A stretch of 64,000 bases of DNA from Alistipes dispar. Its GTDB lineage: Bacteria > Bacteroidota > Bacteroidia > Bacteroidales > Rikenellaceae. Position 1 is the stretch's first letter; each line of letters begins with the position of its first letter. Of the stretch, positions 1 through 8,801 are shown in pieces. A program made the position numbers and the translations under genes. The notes under the pieces are model-generated. The model saw only the letters and a program-made list of their open reading frames with translations, had not been told where the DNA came from and searched no databases. Location of the stretch: NCBI RefSeq assembly GCF_006542685.1, contig NZ_AP019736.1:840001-904000 (forward strand). Reading direction: 5' to 3'.

Positions 1-48
1 ATCTGACTACGGATCAGAAGGTTACAGGTTTGAGTCCTGTCGGCGTCA
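1..48 (+). tRNA. tRNA-Arg (anticodon ACG), 3' part
   Basis: The window opens inside a tRNA. The anticodon stem pairs TCTGA (2-6) with TCAGA (14-18) around the loop CTACGGA, giving anticodon ACG at 9-11. The T stem pairs ACAGG (24-28) with CCTGT (36-40). The acceptor 3' strand CGGCGTC (41-47) and discriminator A48 follow; CCA is not encoded. The T loop reads TTTGAGT, with T at the usually conserved C56. The D arm and 5' acceptor strand lie outside the window. Confidence 0.9.
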
Positions 49-406
49 CAGGAGAGAGAGAGTCCAAAAGGCTCTCTTTCTTGCATTTAGGGAGTGCCCG
101 AAGAAGAAGGAATGGAAATCCGTCCCGCGGCGGACAGGATTCACATTCCGGAAAGGGCCGGAGCAAAAAAACGGAAAAACCGAAAACCGGGAAAGCCCCC
201 GGGAACCGCGCTCAGAAAACCGGAAAGGCCCCGAAGCCGGACGAAGGAACCGGGAGGAAACCCGAAAAAAGGGGATGCCCGACAAAGTCTCCTCCGCAAG
301 CAAAAATCACCCCTGTCGGAGATTGCTCCGACAGGGGTGAACACGTAAGGCCGAACTCGTCGGACTGCCTCTTGTACCGGCAGTTCCGGCCTCCGGCCGG
401 GCTTCT
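49..406. other. Intergenic region between tRNA and GH43 gene
   Basis: About 360 bases without a supportable gene. The part from 60 to 300 is purine-rich on the plus strand and reads open in several frames, but nothing in those translations looks like a protein family. The only clear element is the terminator hairpin at 302-340. Confidence 0.6.
302..340 (-). terminator. Rho-independent terminator of the GH43 gene
   Basis: A perfect 15-bp stem pairs 307-321 with 326-340 around the loop ATTG. On the minus strand the hairpin is followed by TTTTT (302-306). It lies about 65 nt past the stop of the minus-strand GH43 gene. Confidence 0.9.
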
Positions 407-1399
407 CTACAGATTGCGGGACAAATCGCGGGCCTCCACTCCTTCGAATGTCAGCCGGACCGGCTCGATCCGGCCCTCGGCGTCGAACGTCATCCGTTCG
501 ATGCACACCTGCCGGTGAGCCCCCTCGCCGTCGCCCAGCGGATGACGGTGATAGACGATATAGTAGTCGTCCGTGCCCGGGATGCGGATCACGGAGTGAT
601 GTCCGGCTCCCGTAGCCACGGCGGGGTCCTGCCGCATGATCGTTCCGATGCGTTCGAACGGTCCGAGCGGCGAATCCGACACGGCGTAGGCCACCGAATA
701 GTCGGGGCCCGTCCAGGCTCCCTCGGACCACATGAAATAGTATTTTCCCTTGCGTTCGAACAGGAACGGCCCCTCGGTATAGCGTTCGGGGGTGATCTCC
801 TTGTAGAGCTCCCCGTCGTCGAAAGGTCGGATTCCCGTGAAGTCCTCCTTCAGCCGCACCACGTTGCAGTGGCCCCAGCCGCCGTAATACATGTAGTATT
901 CGCCCCCGTGTTCGTAAACGAACTGGTCGATGGGCTGCGCGCCGTTCACGATCTCATTGATCAGCGGCTTGCCGAGCAGATCGCGGTAGGGTCCCTCGGG
1001 ACGGTCGCTCACCGCCACGCCGATACCGCCGACCTCGCCTTCGTGCACGTCGTTGGCCGCGAAGAAGAAGTAGTAGCGGCCGTCCTTGCGGATGGCGGCC
1101 GGCGCCCACATGGCCCGCCGCGCCCACGCCACGTCGGCCTGCTTCAGGATGCCGGTGTGCTTCGTCCAGTGCACCAGGTCGTCGGAGGAGAAGCAGTCGA
1201 AGGAGAGCTGCTCGTCGTAGGGAAGGCTGCTCGTGGGATAGACCCAGCAGGTTCCGTCGTAAACGACGGCTTCGGGATCGGCATACCATCCCTCGAAAAT
1301 GGGGTTGCCGCTCCGTTCCGGCGTTCCGGACCCGGCGCAGGAGACGCCGAATACCGTGCACCCCGCCAACGCGAGCAGGCTGAAAAAGCGGATGTTCAT
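407..1399 (-). CDS. Glycoside hydrolase family 43 lipoprotein
   Basis: A 330-residue secreted glycosidase, probably cutting arabinose- or xylose-containing glycans. The N-terminus is a lipoprotein-type signal with two candidate lipidation cysteines (C14 in LAGC, or C21). The GH43 five-bladed propeller hallmarks are visible: GWYADPE, with the presumed base D41; an Asp near 158 (QPIDQF) as pKa modulator; and a Glu at about 209 (YTEGP) as general acid. The family is certain from these motifs; substrate and subfamily are not. It stands alone, with a strong terminator downstream and no SusC/SusD pair in the window. A TATTTTAG box at 1425-1432 is a weak promoter candidate. Confidence 0.88.
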   Translation of the reverse strand: MNIRFFSLLALAGCTVFGVSCAGSGTPERSGNPIFEGWYADPEAVVYDGTCWVYPTSSLPYDEQLSFDCFSSDDLVHWTKHTGILKQADVAWARRAMWAPAAIRKDGRYYFFFAANDVHEGEVGGIGVAVSDRPEGPYRDLLGKPLINEIVNGAQPIDQFVYEHGGEYYMYYGGWGHCNVVRLKEDFTGIRPFDDGELYKEITPERYTEGPFLFERKGKYYFMWSEGAWTGPDYSVAYAVSDSPLGPFERIGTIMRQDPAVATGAGHHSVIRIPGTDDYYIVYHRHPLGDGEGAHRQVCIERMTFDAEGRIEPVRLTFEGVEARDLSRNL

Positions 1400-1493
1400 A
1401 ACGTTTCAGTTGGAATTGACGACGCTAAAATACGAAAAATCCGCCACGGACCCGCAGATCCGCGGCGGAAAATTCGCCGGCGCACGCCCGCGC

Positions 1494-2888
1494 TCACTTC
1501 CGCCCGCCGTCGGGCATCGTCCAGCCGCCGCCCAGCGCCTTGTAAAGCTGCACGAGGGCTAGGTGCTCGTCGCGGACGGCATTGCTCAGCCCGATCTGCG
1601 CATCGAGGTAACGCCGCTGGGCGTCCAGCACGTCGATGTAGTTGATATTGCCGCCGCGGTACTGGATATTCGCCAGTTTGACGTATTTGCTGGCGGCATC
1701 GCGGAGCGTGACGTTCAGCTCGGCCGTCCGCCGGACGTTCCGGTAGGTCACGATGGCGTCGTCGGTCTCCTTGAAAACCTCCAGCACCTTCTTCTCGTAG
1801 GCCAGACGCGCCTCGTCGTAGGCCGCCAGCGCGGCACGGTACTTGGCCTGCCTACGGCCGAACCCGAAGACCGGGGCTGCGATCGCCCCCGCCACATAAG
1901 AGAAGGGCGAACGGAAAAAGCCCGTCAGCTCGCTGTTCTCCACGCCGCCCGTCAGCGTGAAGGTCAGCCGCGGGAAACGGTCGGCATAGGCCATGCCCGC
2001 CTCGGCCATCGCGGCCCGGAGCTGCTGCTCCGAAGAACGCACGTCGGGGCGCCGCTGCAACAGCCCCGAAGGCAACCCGACGGGCAGGCTGTCGGGCATG
2101 GTGATGTTCAGCGCCAGCCCGCTCCGCCGCACCTCCCCTCCGGGATAGCCGCCCGCGAGCAGCGAGATGCTGTTCTCCATCATCCGGATCCGCCGTTCGA
2201 GATCGGGGATGCGCGCCGCCGTGGTGGCGTACTCCACCTGTGCCTGCTGATAGACCGTCTCGGCCGTGAGGCCCCCTTCGAACCGCAGTTTGGCCTGATG
2301 CACGTCCTCGCGCCGCGTCTCGAGCGTCCGCCGCACGATCGCCAGTTCGTTGTCGAGCGCCATCAGTTCGAAATAGGCCGTGGCGACCTCCGCCACGAGC
2401 GTCATGCGCATCGCGCGCCAATCCTCCACCGACGCGAGGTATTCGGCCCCGCCCCGGCGTTTGGCCCAGCGCAGGTTGCCCCACAGGTCCAGCTCCCAGC
2501 TCACGGAGGCCTTGGCTCCCATTTCGGGGTCGTTGCTGAACGGCTTCTCGTAATAATCGTTCGTCTCGCGGTTGGCATAGACCGAAGCGGAGAAAACGGG
2601 CAGCCGGCTGGCCTTGTCGATCCGGTAGAGCTGCCGCATCCGCTCGACGCGCGCGGCGGCCGCCAGCATGTCCTTGTTGGCGGCGAGCGTCCGTTCGATC
2701 AGGTCGCACAACGCCGCATCGCCGTAGAACCGCCACCACGCGACGTCGGCGACGGTCGTCGAATCGGTCTGGTCCGGGGAGAGGGTCTCCGGCAGGTTCA
2801 GCTCGGGCGACTTGCAGTGCCTGACCGCCGAACAGCCGCAAAGGAAGGCCGCCGCAAGGGCGGCAAGGTATATCGGGATTCGTTTCAT
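1494..2888 (-). CDS. RND efflux outer-membrane lipoprotein (OprM/CusC-like)
   Basis: TolC-family outer-membrane channel of 464 residues, the exit duct of the minus-strand RND pump. The signal peptide ends in a lipobox (LCGC, lipidated C19). The early WWRFYGD motif and the two structurally repeated halves rich in long helices (for example the RRPDVRSSEQQLRAA stretch) are typical of the NodT/OprM group. Its ATG overlaps the RND permease stop by 4 nt (ATGA), so it is the last gene of an adaptor-permease-channel operon. The substrate cannot be read from sequence. Confidence 0.93.
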   Translation of the reverse strand: MKRIPIYLAALAAAFLCGCSAVRHCKSPELNLPETLSPDQTDSTTVADVAWWRFYGDAALCDLIERTLAANKDMLAAAARVERMRQLYRIDKASRLPVFSASVYANRETNDYYEKPFSNDPEMGAKASVSWELDLWGNLRWAKRRGGAEYLASVEDWRAMRMTLVAEVATAYFELMALDNELAIVRRTLETRREDVHQAKLRFEGGLTAETVYQQAQVEYATTAARIPDLERRIRMMENSISLLAGGYPGGEVRRSGLALNITMPDSLPVGLPSGLLQRRPDVRSSEQQLRAAMAEAGMAYADRFPRLTFTLTGGVENSELTGFFRSPFSYVAGAIAAPVFGFGRRQAKYRAALAAYDEARLAYEKKVLEVFKETDDAIVTYRNVRRTAELNVTLRDAASKYVKLANIQYRGGNINYIDVLDAQRRYLDAQIGLSNAVRDEHLALVQLYKALGGGWTMPDGGRK

Positions 2889-5800
2889 CGTTTCAGTTTG
2901 GCTTTAAGACGGTAAATCCAGACGAAGAAGAAGGGCACGAAGACGATGCCGGCGGAGATGGCCACGAGCATGCCGAAGAACACGCCGGTTCCGATGCCCT
3001 GGCGGCTCGCCGAACCCGGCCCCGACGCGAAGACCAGCGGCAGCAAGCCCAGAATGAAGGCCAGCGAGGTCATGACGATCGGGCGGAAGCGCAGATGCGC
3101 CGCCGTGACGGCCGCCTCGACGATGTCGCGTCCCTTCTCGACCTCCTCCTTGGCGAACTCCACGATCAGGATGGCGTTCTTGGCCACCAGCCCCACGAGC
3201 ATCACCAGTCCGATCTGGAAATAGATGTTGTTCTCCAGTCCGCATATCCAGATGCCCAGATAGGCCCCGATGCCGGCCACCGGCAGCGACAGGATCACGG
3301 CCACGGGAACCGACCAGCTCTCGTACTGCGCCGCGAGGAAGAGGAAGACGAACAGGAAGGCCAGCGCCAGCACGACGCCCGTTTGCCCGCTCACCCGCTT
3401 CTCCTGATAGGAAAGGCCGCTCCATTCGACGCCTATATCCGCCGGAAGATGCTCGGCGACGATCCGCTCCAGCGCATCCATCGCCTGCCCCGAGCTGTAA
3501 CCGTGGGCCGCCTCGCCGGAGATGGTCGCCGAGGTGAACATGTTGAACCGCTTGATGGTTCCGGGTCCCGTCGTGTAGTCGGTCGTGCCGAGGGCCGTGA
3601 CGGGGATCATCGCCCCGTCGGCGCCGCGCACGAAGAACAGGTTCAGGTTGTCGCGGCTGGCCCGGTAGGGCGCTTCGGCCTGAATATAGACGCGGTAGAT
3701 GCGGTTGAACAGGTTGAAGTCATTGACGTAGATCGACCCCGTGAAGGCCTTCATCGTCGAGAAGACGTCCGACATCGAGACGCCCAGCAACTGCGCCTTG
3801 TCGCGGTCCACGTCGAAGTAGAGCTGCGGAATGTCGCCCTGCATCGACGACGACAGCCCCGTCAGCTCGGGCGTCCGCCCGGCGTAGTACATCAGCGTAT
3901 CGACCGCCTGTTGCAGCTCGCCGTAGGTCGTGTTGCCGCGCGCCTCGAGCACCATCTCGAAACCGCCCGACTGCCCCAGTCCGGGAATCACCGGCGGCGT
4001 CGAGAGGTAAACCCTGCTCTCGGGATAGCGCGACAGCTCGTCGCGCACGCGCCGCATCACCTCGCCGATATCCTCCGTCTCGCGCTCGTCCCACGGCTTG
4101 AGGATGACGGTGAGCTGACTGCGCGCCTGGTTCGTCCCCACACGGGGACTCGACCCCGTCACGTTGAGCACGTATTCGACGTCGGGGTCCTTCTTCAGGA
4201 AGCGCACGGCGCGGTCCGTGACCTCGCGCGTCCGCTCGATCGTGGCGCCCTCGGGCAGCTCCAGCTCCACGGTGAAGTATCCCTGATCCTCCTGCGGCAT
4301 GAAGCTCTGGGGAACCAGCCGGTTCATCGCCCAGATGCCCACCAGCACGATGCCGAAGGCGGTCAGCATCCGCCGCGAACGGCCCAGCGCCCGCACGATC
4401 GTCCGGCCGTAGAGGAGATTGCCGCGGGCCAGAAAGAGGTTGATATAACGGAAAACGCGGTTTTTCTTTCCGGCGTTCTCGGGCCGCAGGAACAGCGAAC
4501 ACATCACCGGACTGAGCGTCAGCGCGACAACAGTGGAAATAATCACCGACACGGCGATCGTGATGGTGAACTGCCGGTAGAGCTGCCCCGTAATGCCCGA
4601 GAGGAAACTCACGGGCACGAACACGGCGCAGAGCACCAAGGACATGGCGATCAGCGCCCCGCCCAGGCTGCGCATCGCCTTCTTCGTCGCCTCGTAGGGC
4701 GACAGGTGCTCCTCGTGCATGATACGGTCCACGTTCTCCACCACGACGATGGCGTCGTCCACCACGATGCCGATGGCAAGGATCAGACCCAGCAGCGTCA
4801 GCAGGTTGAGCGAGAAGCCGAAGACAAGCATCACGCCGAACGTACCGACGAGCGAAATGGGCACGGCGACGATCGGGATGAGCGTCGCGCGCCAGCTCTG
4901 CAACGAGAGGAAGACCACGAGGATCACCAGCACCAGCGCTTCGAAGAGCGTGCGGTAAACGTGGTGGATCGATTCGGAAATATAGGTCGTCATGTCGAAG
5001 GGCACGTTGTAGGTGATGCCCTCCGGAAAGTTGCGGCTGATCTCGTCCATCGTGGCACGGACCGCACCGGCCACCTCGACGGCATTGGCCCCGGGCAGCA
5101 TGTAGATATCCAGCACGGCGGCGTTGCCGCCGTTGATGCCGCTCTCGGTGTTGTAGGACTGCGCCTCGAGCGAAATGTTGGCCACGTCGCGCAAACGGAT
5201 GATCGACCCGTCGGGATTGGCCCTGACGACGATGTCCTCGAACTGGCTCACCGACGACAGACGCCCCTGCGCCGTGATGGGAATCGTCACGTCCACGCCC
5301 TCCATCGGAGCCTGTCCCAGCACGCCGGCCGCCGATTCGCGGTTCTGGTCCTTCAGGGCGTTCTGCAAGTCCTTGACCGTCAGTCCCAGGTCGGCCAGCT
5401 TGTCCGGCTCGACCCATATCTGCATGGCGTAGTAGCGGCTGCCGACGTTCGAGACGCGCCCCACGCCCGGAATACGGCGCAACATGTCCAGCACGTTGAG
5501 CGTGGCGTAGTTCGAGAGGTAGATTTCGTCGAACTTCGGATCCGACGACAGCAGCGTGATGGTCAGCAGCTTGCTCGACGCCTGCTTCTCGACCGAGATG
5601 CCGTTCTGCACGACTTCGGCCGGCAGGCGCGCCTCGGCCTCCTTGATGCGGTTCTGAATATCGACGGCCGCCAGATCGGGGTTCGTCGAGATGTCGAAGG
5701 TCACCGTCACGGTGAAGCCGCCCGAGTTGGAACTCGACGACTCCATGTAGATCATGCCCGGCGTGCCGTTGAGCTCCTGCTCGATGGGCGTGGCCACGGC

Positions 5801-5980
5801 CTGCGTCACGGTCTGCGCGTCGGCGCCCGGATACGAGGCCGAAACCTTCACCACCGGAGGCACGATCTGCGGGTACTGATCGACGGGAAGCAGCGCCAGG
5901 CCGATCGCCCCCACGATCACGATCACGATGGACAGGACGGTCGAGAAGACGGGCCTGTCGATGAAAAAGTCGCTCTTCAT
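2885..5980 (-). CDS. RND multidrug efflux permease (AcrB/MexB type, HAE1)
   Basis: Inner-membrane proton/drug antiporter of 1031 residues, the normal HAE1 length. It starts MKSDFFIDRPVFS, as AcrB homologues do. The proton-relay Asp pair is in TM4 (GIVVDDAIVVVEN) and the matching Lys in TM10 (LVAKNAILIVEFA). Two large periplasmic loops follow TM1 and TM7, each beginning with porter-domain sequence (ASYPGADAQTV and ELPEGATIERTREV). It is translationally coupled to the downstream channel gene and lies 3 nt after the adaptor gene. Confidence 0.96.
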   Translation of the reverse strand: MKSDFFIDRPVFSTVLSIVIVIVGAIGLALLPVDQYPQIVPPVVKVSASYPGADAQTVTQAVATPIEQELNGTPGMIYMESSSSNSGGFTVTVTFDISTNPDLAAVDIQNRIKEAEARLPAEVVQNGISVEKQASSKLLTITLLSSDPKFDEIYLSNYATLNVLDMLRRIPGVGRVSNVGSRYYAMQIWVEPDKLADLGLTVKDLQNALKDQNRESAAGVLGQAPMEGVDVTIPITAQGRLSSVSQFEDIVVRANPDGSIIRLRDVANISLEAQSYNTESGINGGNAAVLDIYMLPGANAVEVAGAVRATMDEISRNFPEGITYNVPFDMTTYISESIHHVYRTLFEALVLVILVVFLSLQSWRATLIPIVAVPISLVGTFGVMLVFGFSLNLLTLLGLILAIGIVVDDAIVVVENVDRIMHEEHLSPYEATKKAMRSLGGALIAMSLVLCAVFVPVSFLSGITGQLYRQFTITIAVSVIISTVVALTLSPVMCSLFLRPENAGKKNRVFRYINLFLARGNLLYGRTIVRALGRSRRMLTAFGIVLVGIWAMNRLVPQSFMPQEDQGYFTVELELPEGATIERTREVTDRAVRFLKKDPDVEYVLNVTGSSPRVGTNQARSQLTVILKPWDERETEDIGEVMRRVRDELSRYPESRVYLSTPPVIPGLGQSGGFEMVLEARGNTTYGELQQAVDTLMYYAGRTPELTGLSSSMQGDIPQLYFDVDRDKAQLLGVSMSDVFSTMKAFTGSIYVNDFNLFNRIYRVYIQAEAPYRASRDNLNLFFVRGADGAMIPVTALGTTDYTTGPGTIKRFNMFTSATISGEAAHGYSSGQAMDALERIVAEHLPADIGVEWSGLSYQEKRVSGQTGVVLALAFLFVFLFLAAQYESWSVPVAVILSLPVAGIGAYLGIWICGLENNIYFQIGLVMLVGLVAKNAILIVEFAKEEVEKGRDIVEAAVTAAHLRFRPIVMTSLAFILGLLPLVFASGPGSASRQGIGTGVFFGMLVAISAGIVFVPFFFVWIYRLKAKLKR

Positions 5981-5983
5981 GGC

Positions 5984-7243
5984 CTATTCCTCCCCGGTTG
6001 CGTTATCCTCCCGGCGGATCGGCGCCACCGGTTCGACCTTCATGCCATGCTGGAGCTTGTGATACCCCTCGACGACGATCCGCTCCTCGGGCGAAAGGCC
6101 GCGCTCGACGACCATCTTGTTGTCGGGAATTTCCGGTCCGGTCTCCACGAACCGCTTCTCCACGACGCTGTCGGGCCGCACGACATAGATATAGGCCCCG
6201 CCCTTCTCGATCACCAGCGCCTTCGTCGGCACGACCACGGCGTCCTCCCTGACGTCGAGCAGCAGCTTCACCTTCGTGAACTGCCCCGGCAGCAGGATGT
6301 GGTCCGGGTTGGCCATCTCGGCCCGCACGGAGAAGGTTCCCGTCTGGGGATCGACCTGCGGATCGGCGAAATCGACCAGTCCCCGGTAGGGATACTGCGA
6401 ACCGTCGGCCAGCGTCACGGTGATATAGGGATTCCACTTGCGGGTGGTGTCCTTCTGTCCCAGATTGACATTGCGCGCTTTCGAGCGCAGGTAGTCCAGC
6501 GCCGTCATGCTGAAATCGACGCGCACCGTATCGCTCTTCACGACGGTCGCCAGCAGTGACTTGCCGCTCGGACCGACCAGCGTGCCGATGTCCACGTTGC
6601 GCTCGGAAATGTAACCCGAGACGGGCGACTGCACGGTGGTGTAACCCAGCGTCATCTCGGCCTGCGTGAGGTCGGCCTCGCACACCACCACGTCGGCCGC
6701 GGCGCTCTCGTAGGAGGCGATGGCGTTGTCCAGGTCGAGCTGGCTGGCGGCGTTCTGCTCGTAGAGCGGCCGGATGCGCTCCAGGTCGCGCTGCGCCTTG
6801 AGCGCCTGCGCCTTGGCCTTGTTGAGCTGCGCCTTGGCCTTGTTCACGCGCGCCCGATAGAGTTTGGGGTCGATGACGAAGAGCGTCTGCCCCTTCTTGA
6901 TATACGTGCCTTCGGTGAAGAGCATCCGCTCGAGATAGCCCTCGACGCGGGCGCGGATCTCGACGAACTGCTGCGCGCGGATGCGCCCCACGTACTCGCC
7001 ATAGACGCTCACGTCCTCGACCTCCACCGGTTCGGCCGCCACGACCGGCAGCACCTCCGGCACGGGACGCGGCCGCAGCCACCACCAGACACCGCCGCCG
7101 GCCGCCAGCAGCGCGCAGACCAGCACGATCCACCGTTTGCGGTTCATCTCGACCGACACATGCGGAATCCGTTCCGCCACTCCCCTCTTCAGTTTGTCCA
7201 GATCCAGGTTCTTCAGATCGGGTTTCATTCTTTCGAAATTCAT
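5984..7243 (-). CDS. RND efflux periplasmic adaptor (HlyD/AcrA family)
   Basis: Membrane-fusion protein of about 419 residues linking the RND pump to its channel. I chose the ATG at 7243 (MNFERMKPDLKN). Longer forms would need an upstream extension with no family resemblance. The barrel-sandwich and lipoyl regions (YVGRIRAQQFVEIRARVEGY), an alpha-hairpin (about 120-180) and a C-terminal beta-barrel are recognisable. Unusually, roughly 33 charged residues precede the single membrane anchor (WIVLVCALLAAGGGVWWWL), so the protein has a short cytoplasmic tail. It is the first gene of the minus-strand RND operon. Confidence 0.92.
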   Translation of the reverse strand: MNFERMKPDLKNLDLDKLKRGVAERIPHVSVEMNRKRWIVLVCALLAAGGGVWWWLRPRPVPEVLPVVAAEPVEVEDVSVYGEYVGRIRAQQFVEIRARVEGYLERMLFTEGTYIKKGQTLFVIDPKLYRARVNKAKAQLNKAKAQALKAQRDLERIRPLYEQNAASQLDLDNAIASYESAAADVVVCEADLTQAEMTLGYTTVQSPVSGYISERNVDIGTLVGPSGKSLLATVVKSDTVRVDFSMTALDYLRSKARNVNLGQKDTTRKWNPYITVTLADGSQYPYRGLVDFADPQVDPQTGTFSVRAEMANPDHILLPGQFTKVKLLLDVREDAVVVPTKALVIEKGGAYIYVVRPDSVVEKRFVETGPEIPDNKMVVERGLSPEERIVVEGYHKLQHGMKVEPVAPIRREDNATGEE

Positions 7244-7383
7244 CTTACTTTTTTGTCTGTTTTCGCCGCAGTACGGGCACGGCCGCACGCGGGCTTATCG
7301 TCGCGAAAGGGACAAACCGCGGACCAATCCGGCCGCCGCAAACGCAAAACGGTCATTTCCAACCCCCTAACGGAACGACGGGA

Positions 7384-7391
7384 CAAAGATA
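7384..7391 (-). promoter_or_regulatory. -7 element (TATCTTTG) of the minus-strand RND operon
   Basis: Plus-strand CAAAGATA reads TATCTTTG on the minus strand, matching the Bacteroidota -7 consensus TAnnTTTG. No clean TTTG is seen about 20 nt upstream. It would give a leader of roughly 135 nt before the ATG at 7243. Confidence 0.5.
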
Positions 7392-7403
7392 CGCAAAAAA
7401 AAC

Positions 7404-7418
7404 GTGGAAACGTTCCAC
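7404..7418. repeat. Inverted repeat GTGGAA-ACG-TTCCAC, possible operator
   Basis: A perfect 6-bp inverted repeat with a 3-nt centre, immediately upstream of the minus-strand -7 box and inside the divergent region. Another TTCCAC occurs near 7435. Position and symmetry fit a repressor site, but no cognate regulator gene sits beside it. Function is inferred. Confidence 0.35.
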
Positions 7419-7634
7419 ACCCGCCGGGGAGATATTCCACAACCGGCTGCCCGGCGGGGCGCGTTGTCCGGCCCGCCGGAGGCCGGAGGCGCTCCCCGGA
7501 AACGCCCGCCGGACGTTTCCGGGGAGCGGCGAAACCCGGAAAACGCATCCCCGGTACATTTTTCCGCCACTCCGGACACACTTTGGCCGGCTTTTTGCGA
7601 CATTTATATATTTTTTTGTTCCGCAAAAGGTGAA

Positions 7635-7670
7635 TTTTTGCGACGAAAGCTGCATTTTGTCGTATATTTG
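7635..7670 (+). promoter_or_regulatory. Promoter of the plus-strand RND operon
   Basis: TTTTTG (7635-7640) and TATATTTG (7663-7670) are separated by 22 nt, slightly longer than the common 19-21. They lie in an AT-rich stretch 36 nt before the adaptor ATG. Confidence 0.6.
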
Positions 7671-7706
7671 CATACGATTTCCGAACCTAAACCGCACTTT
7701 CGCACA

Positions 7707-8789
7707 ATGAACAAAAAGAAGAGATGGATTACGACCGCCGCGATTCTCGCCGTATTCTGCGCTGCGCTGGGATATTACAATTTCCGTCATGACAGCCCCG
7801 ACGCGGAAGCGGGACCGGAGGCGCTCCCCGCGCCGCGACAGAAGAACGTCCTGAACGTGAACGGAATGGTCATCCGCCCGCAGACGCTCACCGACGGCAT
7901 CACGACCATCGGCAACCTGCTTCCCGACGAGGAGGTGGACCTCTCGTTCGAGACCTCGGGCAAGATCGTGGAGATCAATTTCCGGGAGGGAACCGCCGTG
8001 CGCAAGGGCGAGTTGCTGGCCAAGGTGAACGACAGGCCCCTGCAGGCGCAGCTCTCGCGCTACGAGGCGCAGCGCAAGCTGGCCGAAGACCGCGTCTATC
8101 GCCAGAGCGCCCTGCTCGAAAAGGACGCCGTGAGCCAGGAGGCCTACGAACAGGCCCGCACCGAACTGGCGATGCTCTACGCCGACATCGACATCGTGAA
8201 GTCGAACATCGCCCTCACGGAGCTGCACGCCCCCTTCGACGGGGTGATCGGCCTGCGCAACGTCAGCGAAGGCGCCTACGCCTCGCCCGACGTCGTGGTG
8301 GCCAAGCTCACGAAAATCTCGCCGCTGAAGATCGACTTCTTCGTTCCCGAACGGTACGCCAACCAGATCAAGCCCGGCACGCGCCTCACGTTCACCGTCG
8401 AGGGGCGCGACGAGCAGTTCCGCGCCGAGGTTTACGCCACCGAGTCGAAAGTGGACATCGAGACCCGCACTTTCGCCGTGCGCGCGCTCTTCCCCAACCG
8501 GCAGGGCAAACAGCTCCTCCCGGGACGCTTCGCCGACGTCAAAATCCGGATGCACGACATTCCGGACGCCATCGCCATCCCGACCGAGGCGATCGTCCCC
8601 GAAATGGGCGTGGACAAGGTTTATCTCTACAAGGGAGGCAAGGCGCGGGCCGTGACCGTCCGCACGGGGCTGCGCACCGACTCCTCGATCCAGATCATCG
8701 CGGGCCTCAATGTCGGCGACACGATCATCACCTCCGGCACGCTGCAACTGCGCACCGACCTGCCCGTGAAACTCGACACCGTAGAATAA
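7707..8789 (+). CDS. RND efflux periplasmic adaptor (HlyD family)
   Basis: Adaptor of 360 residues for the plus-strand RND pump. The ATG at 7707 begins MNKKKRWITTAAIL, a short basic segment and one membrane anchor. It is followed by the adaptor core: SFETSGKIVEINFREGTAVRKGELLA (lipoyl half), an alpha-hairpin around 110-160, LHAPFDGVIG (second lipoyl half) and a C-terminal barrel and membrane-proximal domain. An in-frame extension upstream of 7707 runs through the promoter and is not credible as protein. It is 12 nt from the permease gene. Confidence 0.93.
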   Translation: MNKKKRWITTAAILAVFCAALGYYNFRHDSPDAEAGPEALPAPRQKNVLNVNGMVIRPQTLTDGITTIGNLLPDEEVDLSFETSGKIVEINFREGTAVRKGELLAKVNDRPLQAQLSRYEAQRKLAEDRVYRQSALLEKDAVSQEAYEQARTELAMLYADIDIVKSNIALTELHAPFDGVIGLRNVSEGAYASPDVVVAKLTKISPLKIDFFVPERYANQIKPGTRLTFTVEGRDEQFRAEVYATESKVDIETRTFAVRALFPNRQGKQLLPGRFADVKIRMHDIPDAIAIPTEAIVPEMGVDKVYLYKGGKARAVTVRTGLRTDSSIQIIAGLNVGDTIITSGTLQLRTDLPVKLDTVE

Positions 8790-8801
8790 ACCCGCCGCCG
8801 C

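Larger units (their letters stand above)
7244..7706. other. Divergent control region between two RND operons
   Basis: This 463-bp region separates the start codons of two divergent efflux operons. It contains a minus-strand -7 box near 7384, an inverted repeat at 7404-7418, a GC-rich stretch (7420-7560) with no recognisable gene, and an AT-rich plus-strand promoter around 7635-7670. Confidence 0.6.

Noticed and set aside
30..518. Open frame overlapping the tRNA and terminator
   Set aside because: It begins inside the tRNA T arm, runs through the terminator hairpin and overlaps the GH43 gene end.
3095..6559. Long plus-strand open frame opposite the first RND operon
   Set aside because: Antisense to the AcrB-like and adaptor genes; composition is shadow-like and no family motif is present.
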